A stretch of DNA of 64,000 nucleotides, from the NCBI RefSeq assembly GCF_020166395.1, contig NZ_JAIQXU010000007.1:62001-126000 (forward strand), in the 5' to 3' direction. Below are positions 48,271-56,545 of the stretch, in pieces. The stretch is from Deinococcus betulae. Lineage in GTDB: Bacteria; Deinococcota; Deinococci; Deinococcales; Deinococcaceae. A model generated the notes under the pieces. It was not told the DNA's origin and made no database searches. It saw nothing but the letters and a program-made list of their open reading frames with translations. Numbering within the stretch: the first letter of the stretch is position 1; each line of letters starts with the position of its first letter. The translations under genes were made by a program, and so were the position numbers.

Positions 48271-49010
48271 CGATCTTTGCAGCAGAGGTGGAAGCAAATT
48301 TTCTTGCTTTTGATGCTACTTGGTTTAATGATTTGCCTATTTCATTTGGCGCACTTTCGGCGCAATCTCCAATTTATTTAGAGAGCTATAAAAGAATAAC
48401 ATCGTTACAGGGATGGCAAACTGTCCTTGAGAGTAAAATCTCTTCAGGCAGCTTCGCGTATTTCGTCGAAGCCCATAATGATGCCTTGATGTCTCATGTG
48501 CTGGCTCGAGTTGGATCCTGGCGTCTTGCTTTAAAGTCATTACGCAGTTTGATGGAGAATACGCTGAAGTGCTTATATTATAAAGATCATCCAGTAGAAC
48601 TCGAGCTGTCACATATTGATAAACATAAAATTGGTTTTTCTGAGATGATGGTGTATTTTGAAGCACATCCTTTAATTCGGGGGATTGATGATTCTCTCGT
48701 TGGTATTCCGACTATAAAATCGGAATACGCAACTTTATCTAAAGCAGTTCATGGATCTGCTATTTCATTTCGTATGACTGGTGCGGCAGCAATACCTCAA
48801 TTCTGGAAACCTGACGTCGCGGATTTGGGGCGATGGAGCACAAGAGAGCGTTTGACCATTCATAGTTTAAATTTGATCATGATCTCACTTATGAAAGACG
48901 AGATTAATGGAGCGAAAGCAGTCAATGCTCGTAAAGCTATTTCGCTTGGTGCGCCTGCCGCGAAATTTGCTGATATCAAAGTTAAACATGGTGTATCCCT
49001 GAGAGTTTAA
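48267..49010 (+). CDS. Unknown 247-aa helical protein (AT-rich cargo gene 3)
   Basis: Predicted all-helical: FVEAHNDALMSHVLARVGSW, LALKSLRSLMENTLKCLYYKD, then YATLSKAVHGSA. The MENTLK...Y..LSK.VHGS pattern is reminiscent of HEPN-like helical proteins, but the R-x4-6-H RNase motif is not evident, so that is a weak idea. Ends 45 bases before a strong hairpin. Codon use matches genes 1 and 2. Function unknown. Confidence 0.7.
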   Translation: MTIFAAEVEANFLAFDATWFNDLPISFGALSAQSPIYLESYKRITSLQGWQTVLESKISSGSFAYFVEAHNDALMSHVLARVGSWRLALKSLRSLMENTLKCLYYKDHPVELELSHIDKHKIGFSEMMVYFEAHPLIRGIDDSLVGIPTIKSEYATLSKAVHGSAISFRMTGAAAIPQFWKPDVADLGRWSTRERLTIHSLNLIMISLMKDEINGAKAVNARKAISLGAPAAKFADIKVKHGVSLRV

Positions 49011-49055
49011 TAGAGAGTTTGATCATTATTGAATTTTGACACACGCATCCTATCA

Positions 49056-49100
49056 AATGAACAGCGGTGCGCCTATATTCAAAGCGCACCGCTGTTCATT
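49056..49100. terminator. 17-bp perfect hairpin between convergent genes
   Basis: AATGAACAGCGGTGCGC (49056-49072) pairs perfectly with 49084-49100 around an 11-base loop. It marks the right edge of the AT-rich cargo and overlaps the last codons of the minus-strand gene. Confidence 0.75.
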
Positions 49101-49680
49101 GTCTTTACGCCTGGGCTGCGCTGGGGGGGCCGGAGGTGTCGAGATGTGCGAGCATCTGGGCGGCTCATGAAGTGCAGAGTCAGGCCCTCAAAGGTGGCGG
49201 CAGCGTCACTGACGGCCCAGCTTGCCCCCTGTAGGCCAGTGCAAGCCCCTATGACAGCCCCGCGCTCGCGGGCGTCGAGTTGCTGCAAGATATGCACGGC
49301 AGCCTGAGGGTCACCGTCGAGAGCGTCGAGAACCTCAGCGGTAGTGGCCTGCAGAACTTCACGCCTGAACTCTGCCGCCCACACGCTAACCACGCAGAAC
49401 GCAGGCACGGGGCGCGGCTCGATTCGGTGCACCTCTGCGGCGATCATGCCTCCATAAAGCAGAGTGTCTTTGTAGTGAGCGAGCACTGAGCCCCGCTGGG
49501 CTGAGTTGAGCGCCTGTACCACGCCCCCAGCTGACGCGGTGCGGCTGGCCTGAGGCCCGCTGAGAGTGGGCACCGCTGCCGGGGGGTAAGCATGTCGAGG
49601 GCCTGCAGGCGGGCGTGAAGGTGTTGCACCTGGGCGGTGATGGTGTGGGTGAGCGGGTCATGCTGGGTGTGTTCGGTCAT
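49079..49680 (-). CDS. Unknown element protein with probable frameshift in a G-run
   Basis: From ATG 49680, coupled by ATGA to the gene before, the frame reads MTEHTQHDPLTHTITAQVQH and LHARLQALDMLTP. At the six-G run (49581-49586) the first frame turns into Arg/Pro-rich noise, while another frame continues as PPAAVPTLSGPQASRTASAG to 49079 with protein-like character (VLDALDGDPQAAVHILQQLD). A GTG at 49573 could start the second part alone. One extra or missing base, or a programmed slip, explains the break. No family recognised. Confidence 0.55.
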
Positions 49681-50186
49681 GACTGCCCCTCAAAGCTAGT
49701 GAGAAGGGCGGCGAGCTGGGCAAGATCAAACCCCAGCGGGGCAGCGGCGGCGGTGATGAGGTGCGGGGGCAGGGCGTACCCCTGGGCCTCAGAGGTGCCG
49801 GTGCGGGCGTAGAGCCACGCCCAGCCGTAGGGGCCCCCCGGCTGCAGGTGCAGCGGTTCATGGCGGCTGAGAGTCACGGGCAGGGCGTGCAGCAACTCGA
49901 GCACCGCCCCGGTGCCGATGGGCGTGACAGCCTGTACTGTGAGCACCGGGCGGGGTTTCGTGCTGGGCCGGGGGCGGGCCTCATGGGCGAGCGTGAGGGC
50001 GTGCGCAGCGTGGGCGAGGTGTTCAAGCTGCGCGGCAGCGGTGGGGGCCTGCAGGGCGAGCCGGGCGTGTTCACGGGCCGCGCTGATATGCCCAGCACCG
50101 GGGCCGGTCAGCTCACCCGCGAGGGCGTCGAGCATGTGCGCGAGCAGCTCGCGCGGCCCGAGGTTCATCATGGCGGCCCCCGTCAC
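49677..50186 (-). CDS. Unknown element protein, chain gene 5
   Basis: A 169-aa Ala/His/Leu-rich helical protein (LAHMLDALAGELTGPGAGHI, LALQAPTAAAQLEHLAHAAHAL) with a C-half of strands (GPYGWAWLYAR). It begins at GTG in a GTGA overlap and ends in an ATGA overlap. No family recognised. Confidence 0.6.
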   Translation of the reverse strand: MTGAAMMNLGPRELLAHMLDALAGELTGPGAGHISAAREHARLALQAPTAAAQLEHLAHAAHALTLAHEARPRPSTKPRPVLTVQAVTPIGTGAVLELLHALPVTLSRHEPLHLQPGGPYGWAWLYARTGTSEAQGYALPPHLITAAAAPLGFDLAQLAALLTSFEGQS

Positions 50187-50674
50187 GCGCGGCCCCGCTG
50201 GGGGTGCAAGGCGGCGAGGTGCTGGGCGTTCCAGTCTGAGGCCCGCTGCAGCTCGCCCAGGGTGCAGTCATTCCCCCACATGAGTGCGAGGCCCTGCCCG
50301 TCAGGGCTGGGGACAATGGCCCACACCTCAGGGAAGTCAGGCCGGGCCGCGAGCTGCAGGGCCTCACCCGCGCTAAGCGGCTGGCCGTGCGTGTACCCCG
50401 CGAGGTGCTCACCCTGAGGGGCTGGGTAGGGGCCTGCCCAGCCCAGGCCCGTGAGCACCGCCTGACCCGCGCGGGTGTCCGGCTCGACGTGAAACGCCAC
50501 GGTATGTGGGGCGAGTGGGGGCAGGGTATGCGCGGTGAGCACGTCAGGCCCGCCCACCTGGGCGCGGCGGGTGAACGTAACAGGGCGGGGCAGGGTGAGA
50601 GGGCGGGGCCCCGAGGTGTGCAGGGTCACGCGGGCCCGCTCAACATGTACAGCGCTCAAGGTGGGGCGGGTCAT
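50183..50674 (-). CDS. Unknown element protein, chain gene 4
   Basis: A 163-aa protein with a beta-rich first half (RVTLHTSGPRPLTLPRPVTF) and YPAPQGEHLAGYTHGQPLSAGEALQL, then FPEVWAIVPSPDGQGLALMWG. ATGA overlap at its start, GTGA at its end. No family recognised. Confidence 0.6.
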   Translation of the reverse strand: MTRPTLSAVHVERARVTLHTSGPRPLTLPRPVTFTRRAQVGGPDVLTAHTLPPLAPHTVAFHVEPDTRAGQAVLTGLGWAGPYPAPQGEHLAGYTHGQPLSAGEALQLAARPDFPEVWAIVPSPDGQGLALMWGNDCTLGELQRASDWNAQHLAALHPQRGRA

Positions 50675-51063
50675 GACGCGGCTCCCAGGTTCACCGGCTG
50701 CCCGTCATACAGGCCCAGGGCCTCAACGAGTTCACGCAACACGCGCACGGCAGGCACGTCGAGCACCTGCCGCCTGCCGTCATGCTCAACGGTGAAGCGG
50801 GCCCCACCCAGGCGGGCGAGCGTGAGGCCCTCGAGTTCGTCCCGTGCGTTTGGCAGCGCTGGGGGGGCGCTGAGGGCCCAACACACCCCGGCAGGCAGCA
50901 CGGTCAGCGTGACGGTATGCCGGGTGGTGTAGCAGGCGAGCGCGAGCGCGGGGCGGCCTGACGCGGTGAGGCTAGCCGGGATGACCTGAGCGGCGGCGAG
51001 GCTCACGGCCCCTGGGATGAGGGCGCGGGGTGAGCGGCGGCCCGGTGTGCGGCCCCCAGTCAC
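50671..51063 (-). CDS. Unknown element protein, chain gene 3
   Basis: A 130-aa protein with strands (LACYTTRHTVTLTVLPAGVCW) and a C-terminal RQVLDVPAVRVLRELVEALGLYDGQPV. Starts at GTG overlapping the micro-gene's stop. No family recognised. Confidence 0.6.
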   Translation of the reverse strand: MTGGRTPGRRSPRALIPGAVSLAAAQVIPASLTASGRPALALACYTTRHTVTLTVLPAGVCWALSAPPALPNARDELEGLTLARLGGARFTVEHDGRRQVLDVPAVRVLRELVEALGLYDGQPVNLGAAS

Positions 51064-51143
51064 TGCAGCTCTCCAGTGAAATGCTTCAGTACAGCGCGCT
51101 TCTTGCGCACCTGCCTAGGGGTTGAAGCTTTAGGTGCGCTCAC
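51060..51143 (-). CDS. 27-residue basic micro-protein, chain gene 2
   Basis: A GTG overlaps the stop of the upstream gene (GTGA) and its own TGA overlaps the next gene's GTG. The 27-aa product is Lys/Arg-rich (RQVRKKRAVLKHF) and would be made by coupled translation. Real or only a translational bridge cannot be told. Confidence 0.5.
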   Translation of the reverse strand: MSAPKASTPRQVRKKRAVLKHFTGELQ

Positions 51144-51823
51144 GGCGTTTCTCCAGTCCCCACCAGCGCGGCCTGCACTTGGGGCCACAGCTTGGCAGGG
51201 ACGTGATAGCCCGCCGGTCCCCCCAGCGCGCCTGTGGTCTGCCCCCGGTATCCAGTCAGCAACAGGGTGCGCGCGCCGTCCGGGTGCACAATAGCCAGAG
51301 TATCGGTGGCCGCGTGCAGGGTTCGGGCCTGACCATCTCGGCTCACGAAGTAGGGGCGGCGCACGTTGCGCGCCGGCTCGGCGGGGCGCCATTCGGCCAG
51401 CGTGGGCAGATCCGCGGCGGCCACCTCGGTGCGCAGGGCGGGCACGGGCGGCGCCAGCTCGTGGGGCGCGCGGTAAGTCCAGCGCAGGGCACGCAGGGTT
51501 CGGGCGCGGTAGGCGTCGCCGTACTCGTCGGCCAGATCAGCGCCGGTCAGAGTGTTCACGATGGCGGCCAGGTCCTCGAACGGCACACCCGCGCGGGCCC
51601 AGTGGGCAGCCCACGCGCCGATGAGGGGCGCGGCCAGGGCAGCCAAGTGCTGCTCAGCGGCTCGGGCCTGTGCTCGCCAGGTGAAGCAGGCAGGGCACAG
51701 GATCAGCTCCGGTGCCCCTTCGATGGGCGACAGGGGCAGGCCGGGGGCTGCGCCGCAGTCTTCGCAAGTGCTCCAGGGGGCAGGGATGGGGCGAGGGCCT
51801 TCGGTGGTCGCTGGGTGGGGCAT
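51140..51823 (-). CDS. Unknown element protein with zinc ribbon, chain gene 1
   Basis: The 227-aa protein has CEDCGAAPG and CPACFTW near its N-terminus, followed by a helical middle (DLAAIVNTLTGADLADEYGDAYRARTL) and a beta-rich end (TLAIVHPDGARTLLLTGY, LWPQVQAALVG). AAAGGAAG precedes ATG 51823. It opens a chain of six genes on the minus strand, all linked by 4-base overlaps. No family recognised. Confidence 0.65.
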   Translation of the reverse strand: MPHPATTEGPRPIPAPWSTCEDCGAAPGLPLSPIEGAPELILCPACFTWRAQARAAEQHLAALAAPLIGAWAAHWARAGVPFEDLAAIVNTLTGADLADEYGDAYRARTLRALRWTYRAPHELAPPVPALRTEVAAADLPTLAEWRPAEPARNVRRPYFVSRDGQARTLHAATDTLAIVHPDGARTLLLTGYRGQTTGALGGPAGYHVPAKLWPQVQAALVGTGETP

Positions 51824-52031
51824 GGTCGCTTCCTTTGGGGGTCAGGTGGCGAAGGGCAGAGGCCAGGACAGGGCCGCCGGTGAACAGGGCAGCTAGAGGG
51901 TGAAGGTGAATGGGTGGGACGGCGTGAACGGCGAAGACACAGCTCAGGTACAGGGCCAGACACAGGCGCGTCATGGAGTGGGGTGTCCTTCGGGACGTGG
52001 GGGTGTGAGCCGGATTCACACCCCTGAGGGT

Positions 52032-52448
52032 TCAGGCCGCCAGGCTAGGGAAGGTGGCGCGCAGGTAGCCCCAGACCTGCCGAGCTTCCCGCTCTGTGAG
52101 CGCGGCCAGGCTGGACACGGGGCGCTCTAACGCGGTTTCCGCAAAGCCGCAGTGCTGACCACTGGGCACGCCGGCGCAGGCCATGAGGCGGTGCAGCTTG
52201 GCCGCGCGGGGTTTGCCCAGGGGCGCTGGGGCCAGGGTTTGGGCCGTGACGGTCACGGTGTCGGCGCCGCGCAGAATGCGCAGGGCGTCTGCCAGGTCTG
52301 CGGGCTGGCCGTTCACGGTGGCCTCGATACCGGCGGGCGTGCGGGTCAGCGTGACGGTGGCCTGCACGGTGCCCCAGTCTTCGCCGTGAGCGCGGCAGTG
52401 GGTCTCGGTGGCCCAGGTACGTGTGAGGGCAGGAGTGGTAGTGTGCAT
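52032..52448 (-). CDS. ALERPV-family protein, copy 1
   Basis: The 138-aa protein is a paralog of the one at 60518: shared ALTRTW, VTLTR, IEATxNG, DALxILRGA, LxPAPxGKPxAAxLHRxM and ALERPVxSxAxLT. It has a beta-rich N-half and helical C-half. AGAGAGGAGCACT precedes the ATG. It is divergent from an HTH gene (52596), as in copy 2. Function unknown; the pairing suggests the HTH protein controls it. Confidence 0.75.
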   Translation of the reverse strand: MHTTTPALTRTWATETHCRAHGEDWGTVQATVTLTRTPAGIEATVNGQPADLADALRILRGADTVTVTAQTLAPAPLGKPRAAKLHRLMACAGVPSGQHCGFAETALERPVSSLAALTEREARQVWGYLRATFPSLAA

Positions 52449-52595
52449 AGTGCTCCTCTCTATAGGGGGTGGAGTCAGTCAGGGACGCGGAATCTTGGCG
52501 GAAGAAGCGTCTCTTTCTGCTGAATCAATGTTACCAGTTACAGACTACTAGGTCAACAGTAGCCGCTAATCATCTGTAAGTGTTAAGTTTGTGGA
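52449..52595. promoter_or_regulatory. Divergent operator region of module copy 1
   Basis: It holds CTACT-N8-AGTAG (52541-52558 approx.), TAGCCGCTA and TTACAG...CTGTAA. The TAGC-based palindromes recur in copy 2 at 60.4 kb. Confidence 0.5.
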
Positions 52596-52826
52596 ATGAA
52601 CGAAGAGATACGAGCGAAAGTGGATGCCCGCCTGAGAGAGAAGGGGCTGAGCCGCGCCGACCTAGCCCGGGCCACGGGGAAGACGCCGCAGGCTATAACT
52701 CGTGCTCTCAACGGCGGTAAAGACAGTGGCAGCGCACCACCCGTGTGGGCCGCCATCCTTGAAGCACTTGATCTGCACTTAACGGTGGAGCCAGAGAAGG
52801 GTGAATCAAAAAAAGCGAACTCTTAG
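52596..52826 (+). CDS. HTH regulator (XRE-like) of module copy 1
   Basis: A 76-aa protein: RLREKGLSRADLARATGKTPQAITRALNGGK is a lambda-repressor-like HTH (Ser-Arg-Ala-Asp-Leu-Ala first helix, PQAITRAL recognition helix). It is divergent from the ALERPV gene. Probably a repressor of both. Confidence 0.8.
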   Translation: MNEEIRAKVDARLREKGLSRADLARATGKTPQAITRALNGGKDSGSAPPVWAAILEALDLHLTVEPEKGESKKANS

Positions 52827-52999
52827 CCGTACACGGCTGAATTTCACTGGTTAAATGGTTTAACCCTGGCGCCCCAGCCCTGGCCGGAGGCTGATTTTTA
52901 TGGCGTATAGAACGCCATTTGCTACAGGACAGGCCATACGTAGGAGCGTCAACATTGCCACTCGACGCTGCCCTGTCAGTTCTTCCGACAGCAGTTCGC

Positions 53000-53485
53000 T
53001 CAGGCAGTTCCCTTGAGTGCTTCATAGCGCTGGAGAGTGGCCGTTAATTGCCGGAGTGCTTGTCGGGTGGCCTCGACTTCGGCTTCCGGCAACCATTCGA
53101 GTTGCACCTGATGCGCCTGCGCCGCCGCCGTATTCAGACGGTCCAAGATCGGCTGGCCCTCTTCGGTTAACACCAGCAAGGGTGACGTGCGGTGGTCTGG
53201 GTTGGCCTCAAAACGCACGAGCCCGTCCCGTTCCAGGTCCCCCACCACCCGCTGGACGTTCTGGCGGCTGACGCCCATCCGGCGGGCCACCTGCGGCACC
53301 GTCAGGCGCTGGGCCGCAATCGTGTACATCGTTTGCCAGCGCACTTGTGTTTGGTGCTCAGTGCCAGCGATCAGTTCCCCCACTCGCCGGGCCGCACCGG
53401 CGGCTTCGTAGAGGTCAGCCATGAGGGCATCCATCACATCTGGGCCCGCCCACTCTGATTTGACAACATGTTGCTGTTTCGGCAT
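53000..53485 (-). CDS. MarR family transcriptional regulator
   Basis: The 161-aa protein has RLTVPQVARRMGVSRQNVQRVVGDLERDGLVRFEANPDHRTSPLLVLTEEG, the MarR winged helix with wing residues, and helices for dimerisation at both ends. It is divergent from a DUF1398 gene, and the inverted repeat between them is a likely operator. Host-like GC-rich coding. Confidence 0.92.
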   Translation of the reverse strand: MPKQQHVVKSEWAGPDVMDALMADLYEAAGAARRVGELIAGTEHQTQVRWQTMYTIAAQRLTVPQVARRMGVSRQNVQRVVGDLERDGLVRFEANPDHRTSPLLVLTEEGQPILDRLNTAAAQAHQVQLEWLPEAEVEATRQALRQLTATLQRYEALKGTA

Positions 53486-53500
53486 GATGTTTATATCTTT

Positions 53501-53525
53501 GCATGACGTTGCCGGGATGTCATGC
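53501..53525. promoter_or_regulatory. Probable MarR operator
   Basis: GCATGAC-N11-GTCATGC is a perfect inverted repeat between marR-like and DUF1398 starts. Confidence 0.6.
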
Positions 53526-53548
53526 CTCTTTTCCTCTATGAGGTGCCT

Positions 53549-53965
53549 ATGTCCATGCTTGACCGTCTCGAAGCCGCTCAGCAGCGTGCCGCTACCATCC
53601 GCCCTAAGGTCGGCGGCTTCCCCTACCTTGCGGAATGTCTACGCCAGATCGGCGTGCAGCGAGTGGACTGTGATGTCCCTGCTTTCTCCATGCTCTACGT
53701 CACAGTGGAAGGGTCGGTGCTAGAACAGGGGCCACCACTCGCCCAAGGCAAAGCCGTGGTGCCGCCCTTCCAAGAGGCTGCCTTGGTGGCTACACTCCGG
53801 GCGGATCAGGCCGGCGAAACGACGTTCCCGGAATTTATGGCCGGTAGCTGGCAAGCCGGGATCGTGCGGTATCAAGTGGATCTGAAAGGCCGTACCTGCA
53901 CTTATATAGGCGTCAACGGCGAGCAGTACATTGAGCATTATCCACACGTTGAACTCCCTAAATAA
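53549..53965 (+). CDS. DUF1398 (YbcV-like) protein
   Basis: The 138-aa protein has FPYLAECLRQIGVQRVDCDV near the start and FPEFMAGSWQAGIVRYQVDL and CTYIGVNGEQYIEHYPHVEL at the end, all typical of DUF1398, often found in phages and prophages. I start at 53549 (MSMLDRLEA) with GAGGTG 6 bases before; 53522 is in frame but lies on the operator. Function unknown; regulated by the divergent MarR protein by inference. Confidence 0.85.
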   Translation: MSMLDRLEAAQQRAATIRPKVGGFPYLAECLRQIGVQRVDCDVPAFSMLYVTVEGSVLEQGPPLAQGKAVVPPFQEAALVATLRADQAGETTFPEFMAGSWQAGIVRYQVDLKGRTCTYIGVNGEQYIEHYPHVELPK

Positions 53966-53973
53966 GCTTCTAA

Positions 53974-53998
53974 AGCCCCCGCCAAGGGGGCTATTTCG
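53974..53998 (+). terminator. Terminator after the DUF1398 gene
   Basis: AGCCCCC-gccaa-GGGGGCT followed by ATTTCGTTT. Confidence 0.75.
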
Positions 53999-54101
53999 TT
54001 TGGGAGATTGTTTCTCCTCAAATGGGAGTGCACTCAATAAAGACATTCAGAATCACCCCTTGTGCTGTGCAACTGCTTCAAAACGATGTAGGCTTTCACG
54101 C

Positions 54102-54542
54102 ATGCCGTACATCAAATTGAGTGAACAGATCGAGAAGCTGACCAACGCGCAGCGCAGCGACGCCTTTATCAAGCAGTTCCGTGACGCGGTGCGTGAAGGT
54201 AAGATTGACGCCGCTGATCTGCCGAGCCGCTTTGAACTGCCCAAGCAATTCAGCCGCCGAGGCAGTGACGAGACATACAGCAAGACCGTGCGCGATATGG
54301 TCTTTGATCACACGCCCGAGTTTGACGCTTGGTTTGACGAAACCAATCAGGGCCTGAACACGGGTCGCCGGGGCAGCAAACCCAAGGCGACGCTGGAGAA
54401 CATTGAAGCGGGCCTAGTGGACTTTAAAGAACTGGCCGCCGCAACGCGCGCCAAGATTGAAGCCAGTTATAGTAAGGGTCAGGCACTCGGCAAGAGCCGG
54501 AGTGGTGGCGCCAAGAAGCCTGGCCGCAAAGCCAAGAAGTAA
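54102..54542 (+). CDS. Hypothetical basic protein
   Basis: A 146-aa helical, charged protein (MPYIKLSEQIEKLTNAQRSD, TPEFDAWFDETNQGLN) with a Lys/Gly-rich basic tail (GGAKKPGRKAKK) as in DNA-binding or tag-like tails. TAGGCT lies 8 bases before the ATG, compatible with a leaderless transcript. A terminator follows. No family recognised. Confidence 0.6.
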   Translation: MPYIKLSEQIEKLTNAQRSDAFIKQFRDAVREGKIDAADLPSRFELPKQFSRRGSDETYSKTVRDMVFDHTPEFDAWFDETNQGLNTGRRGSKPKATLENIEAGLVDFKELAAATRAKIEASYSKGQALGKSRSGGAKKPGRKAKK

Positions 54543-54560
54543 GACGCTCCTACATGACAT

Positions 54561-54586
54561 GGCCCCCAGAGATGGGGGCCTTCTTT
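54561..54586 (+). terminator. Terminator after the basic protein gene
   Basis: GGCCCCCA-gaga-TGGGGGCC followed by TTCTTT. Confidence 0.8.
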
Positions 54587-54699
54587 ACCGCCATTCACCG
54601 CCATCTGCCGCCATTCCGCCCACGCTCGCCAATACATTCCCCGATCTTCAGGCACCGTTCTGCCTCCGCGCCGATCCATAGAGCAGCGATGATGCAGCC

Positions 54700-54939
54700 A
54701 TGTCCACAGCACCGCTGCCGCCACTGACCGATGTTCAGGCCCGTATCCTCCGCGCCATGGTACGTGAGGGGGCCAAGAGCGCGGGGGAAGTTCATACAGC
54801 GACAGGGCTCAGCGCGGAGCTGACCTTCCTCACCAGCTTGCTCTTCAGTCACGGAGAACAGGCGTGGGAAGCGGCGCTTACGGCCTATGACCATGCGGCT
54901 GAACGGCGTTTGGGAACAGAGCCTGGGACGCAGCCTTAG
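54700..54939 (+). CDS. Small winged-helix-like hypothetical protein
   Basis: A 79-aa protein with LTDVQARILRAMVREGAKSAGEVHTATGLSAELTFLTSLLFSHGEQAW, the shape of a small winged helix for regulation. No partner is certain; the DUF817 gene follows after 36 bases and may share the transcript. Confidence 0.55.
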   Translation: MSTAPLPPLTDVQARILRAMVREGAKSAGEVHTATGLSAELTFLTSLLFSHGEQAWEAALTAYDHAAERRLGTEPGTQP

Positions 54940-54975
54940 CCGCCGGCTGAGCTCTCCAAGCGAAAGGCGACACCT

Positions 54976-55884
54976 GTGAGCCAACTCCGTCCTTTGCCTG
55001 ACGACGCCCGGCCAGAGACGGGACAGGCTGCGCGCATGCCTCGCCCCCTCTGGCGCACGCTCTGGCACTTCACGCTGAGCCAAGTCGCCGCCTGCACCTT
55101 TGCCTTCGCCGTGGTCGCCTTGCTCCTGCTGTCCCGCACGCTGCCTCTGGCCCAGTGGGGGGTGCCCCGGTACGATTTCCTGCTGCTCGGCTGCCTCTTG
55201 GTGCAGCTGATCTTGGTGACCATTCGCTTCGAGACCATGCGGGAAGCCGGCGTCATTCTGCTGTTTCACCTGCTGGGTTTCTTTCTCGAAGCTTTCAAAG
55301 TGGCGCGGGGCGGCTGGGCCTACCCGGAAGAGGCCTGGAGCAAGGTACTGGACGTCCCTCTGTACGCCGGGTTCATGTACGCCAGTGTGGGCAGTTACGT
55401 GGCCCAGGCCTGGCGCCGCTGTCAGCTTCAAGTGGAAGGTGTGCCACCACTGCGCGTTCAAGCTGCCCTGATCGCCGCCACATACCTGCATTTCTTCCTG
55501 GCGCCCAGTGTGGCGGTCCGGCTGGGGGTGAGTCTCGCCCTGGTGCTGGCGTACCGGCGAGCGGCCGTCACGTTCACTGTGGCGGGCGAAGCCCACCGAA
55601 TGCCGCTGCTGCTGGCCTTCGTATTGATCGGCGGCTTCGTGTACCTGGCGGAGAATCTGGCAACGGCGCTGGGGGCGTGGGTCTACCCGTATCAAGTGGG
55701 CGGGTGGCAGCCGGTGGCGCCGGCCAAATGGTGGGCCTGGGGGCTCATGACCACGCCGGCTTTTCTGGTGGTCTCAGCTCTCAAGACGTGGGAGGCTCGC
55801 CGTTCGCTCGGAGTGCTGAACTCGCGTGACGCGGCACAAGCCAGCCCTGGTGAAGAGGAAGGCGCTGGCATTCATCAGGTGTGA
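54976..55884 (+). CDS. DUF817 integral membrane protein
   Basis: The 302-aa protein has about eight membrane helices and DUF817 motifs (RFETMREAGVILLFHLLGFFLEAFKV, GGWAYPE, GSYVAQAWRR, KWWAWGLMTTPAFLVVSALKTWE). The family is of unknown function. GTG start at 54976 follows GCGACACCT. It may be co-transcribed with the preceding small gene. Confidence 0.85.
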   Translation: MSQLRPLPDDARPETGQAARMPRPLWRTLWHFTLSQVAACTFAFAVVALLLLSRTLPLAQWGVPRYDFLLLGCLLVQLILVTIRFETMREAGVILLFHLLGFFLEAFKVARGGWAYPEEAWSKVLDVPLYAGFMYASVGSYVAQAWRRCQLQVEGVPPLRVQAALIAATYLHFFLAPSVAVRLGVSLALVLAYRRAAVTFTVAGEAHRMPLLLAFVLIGGFVYLAENLATALGAWVYPYQVGGWQPVAPAKWWAWGLMTTPAFLVVSALKTWEARRSLGVLNSRDAAQASPGEEEGAGIHQV

Positions 55885-56049
55885 ACTGTGCAGTGCTACA
55901 GTGGCGCCCCTGTGCCCAGAAAGCGCCGCCGTCAACGCTCTTTTCCTCGCCCAAATCCTTGGGTGACACGCCTGAGCACCTTGCTGCTCTGGGTGGATCT
56001 CGGCCTCTTAATCATCTTCCTCAAGCAGGCCGGCTCGTAGAGGCGTCTC

Positions 56050-56505
56050 TTAGAGGCGGTGGGCGCGCATGAATGCTAATAAGGTCTGCCGGACAGCCCA
56101 CACGGTGCGGGCGGCCTGCAAGAGGGCTTCTTCATCGTGTGGCACCTCAAGTTGCGCCCGCACAGCCGTCAACGGTGCCGTGAGCTCAACGGCCCGCGCC
56201 CCAAGTTCACGTGTGCTGTGTGTTTGAATCCTCCAGACCTGCTTCGAAATGGTTTCGATAGACCGGAGGAGATCTGGTGCAGTGCTGCTGTAGACACTCC
56301 AGTCCTGGTAATCCAGCACAGGGCGCCCCGCTTCCCGCATGTGCTGAATGATGTTATCCATGAGATCAGGGTCACCGTCTAGGATGCCTAACCCCTGACC
56401 AGTCCTCAGGCTGAAGGGGAAATGATATTTCCGCTCTGAATGCGCAATCACCCACTCCGGCGCGGTACCGTCCCAGAGGTAACAGTAATGGTCCAGCTCA
56501 GACAT
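56050..56505 (-). CDS. Hypothetical protein
   Basis: A 151-aa protein with MSELDHYCYLWDGTAPEWVI and DPDLMDNIIQHMREAGRPVL, then a helical C-half (VRAQLEVPHDEEALLQAART). It looks like a small cytosolic protein; no family recognised. It stands alone. Confidence 0.6.
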   Translation of the reverse strand: MSELDHYCYLWDGTAPEWVIAHSERKYHFPFSLRTGQGLGILDGDPDLMDNIIQHMREAGRPVLDYQDWSVYSSTAPDLLRSIETISKQVWRIQTHSTRELGARAVELTAPLTAVRAQLEVPHDEEALLQAARTVWAVRQTLLAFMRAHRL

Positions 56506-56545
56506 GTCCTCAGCTTAGCGAGGTCAGCGGTGTGGGCTGACTTGG

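Noticed and set aside
51654..51974. Open frame on the minus strand starting MTRLCLALYLSCVFAVHAV, signal-peptide-like
   Set aside because: It overlaps the well-supported 51140-51823 gene by about 170 bases, and the overlapping part is Pro/Arg/His-rich noise. A short membrane peptide cannot be excluded, but I do not support it.
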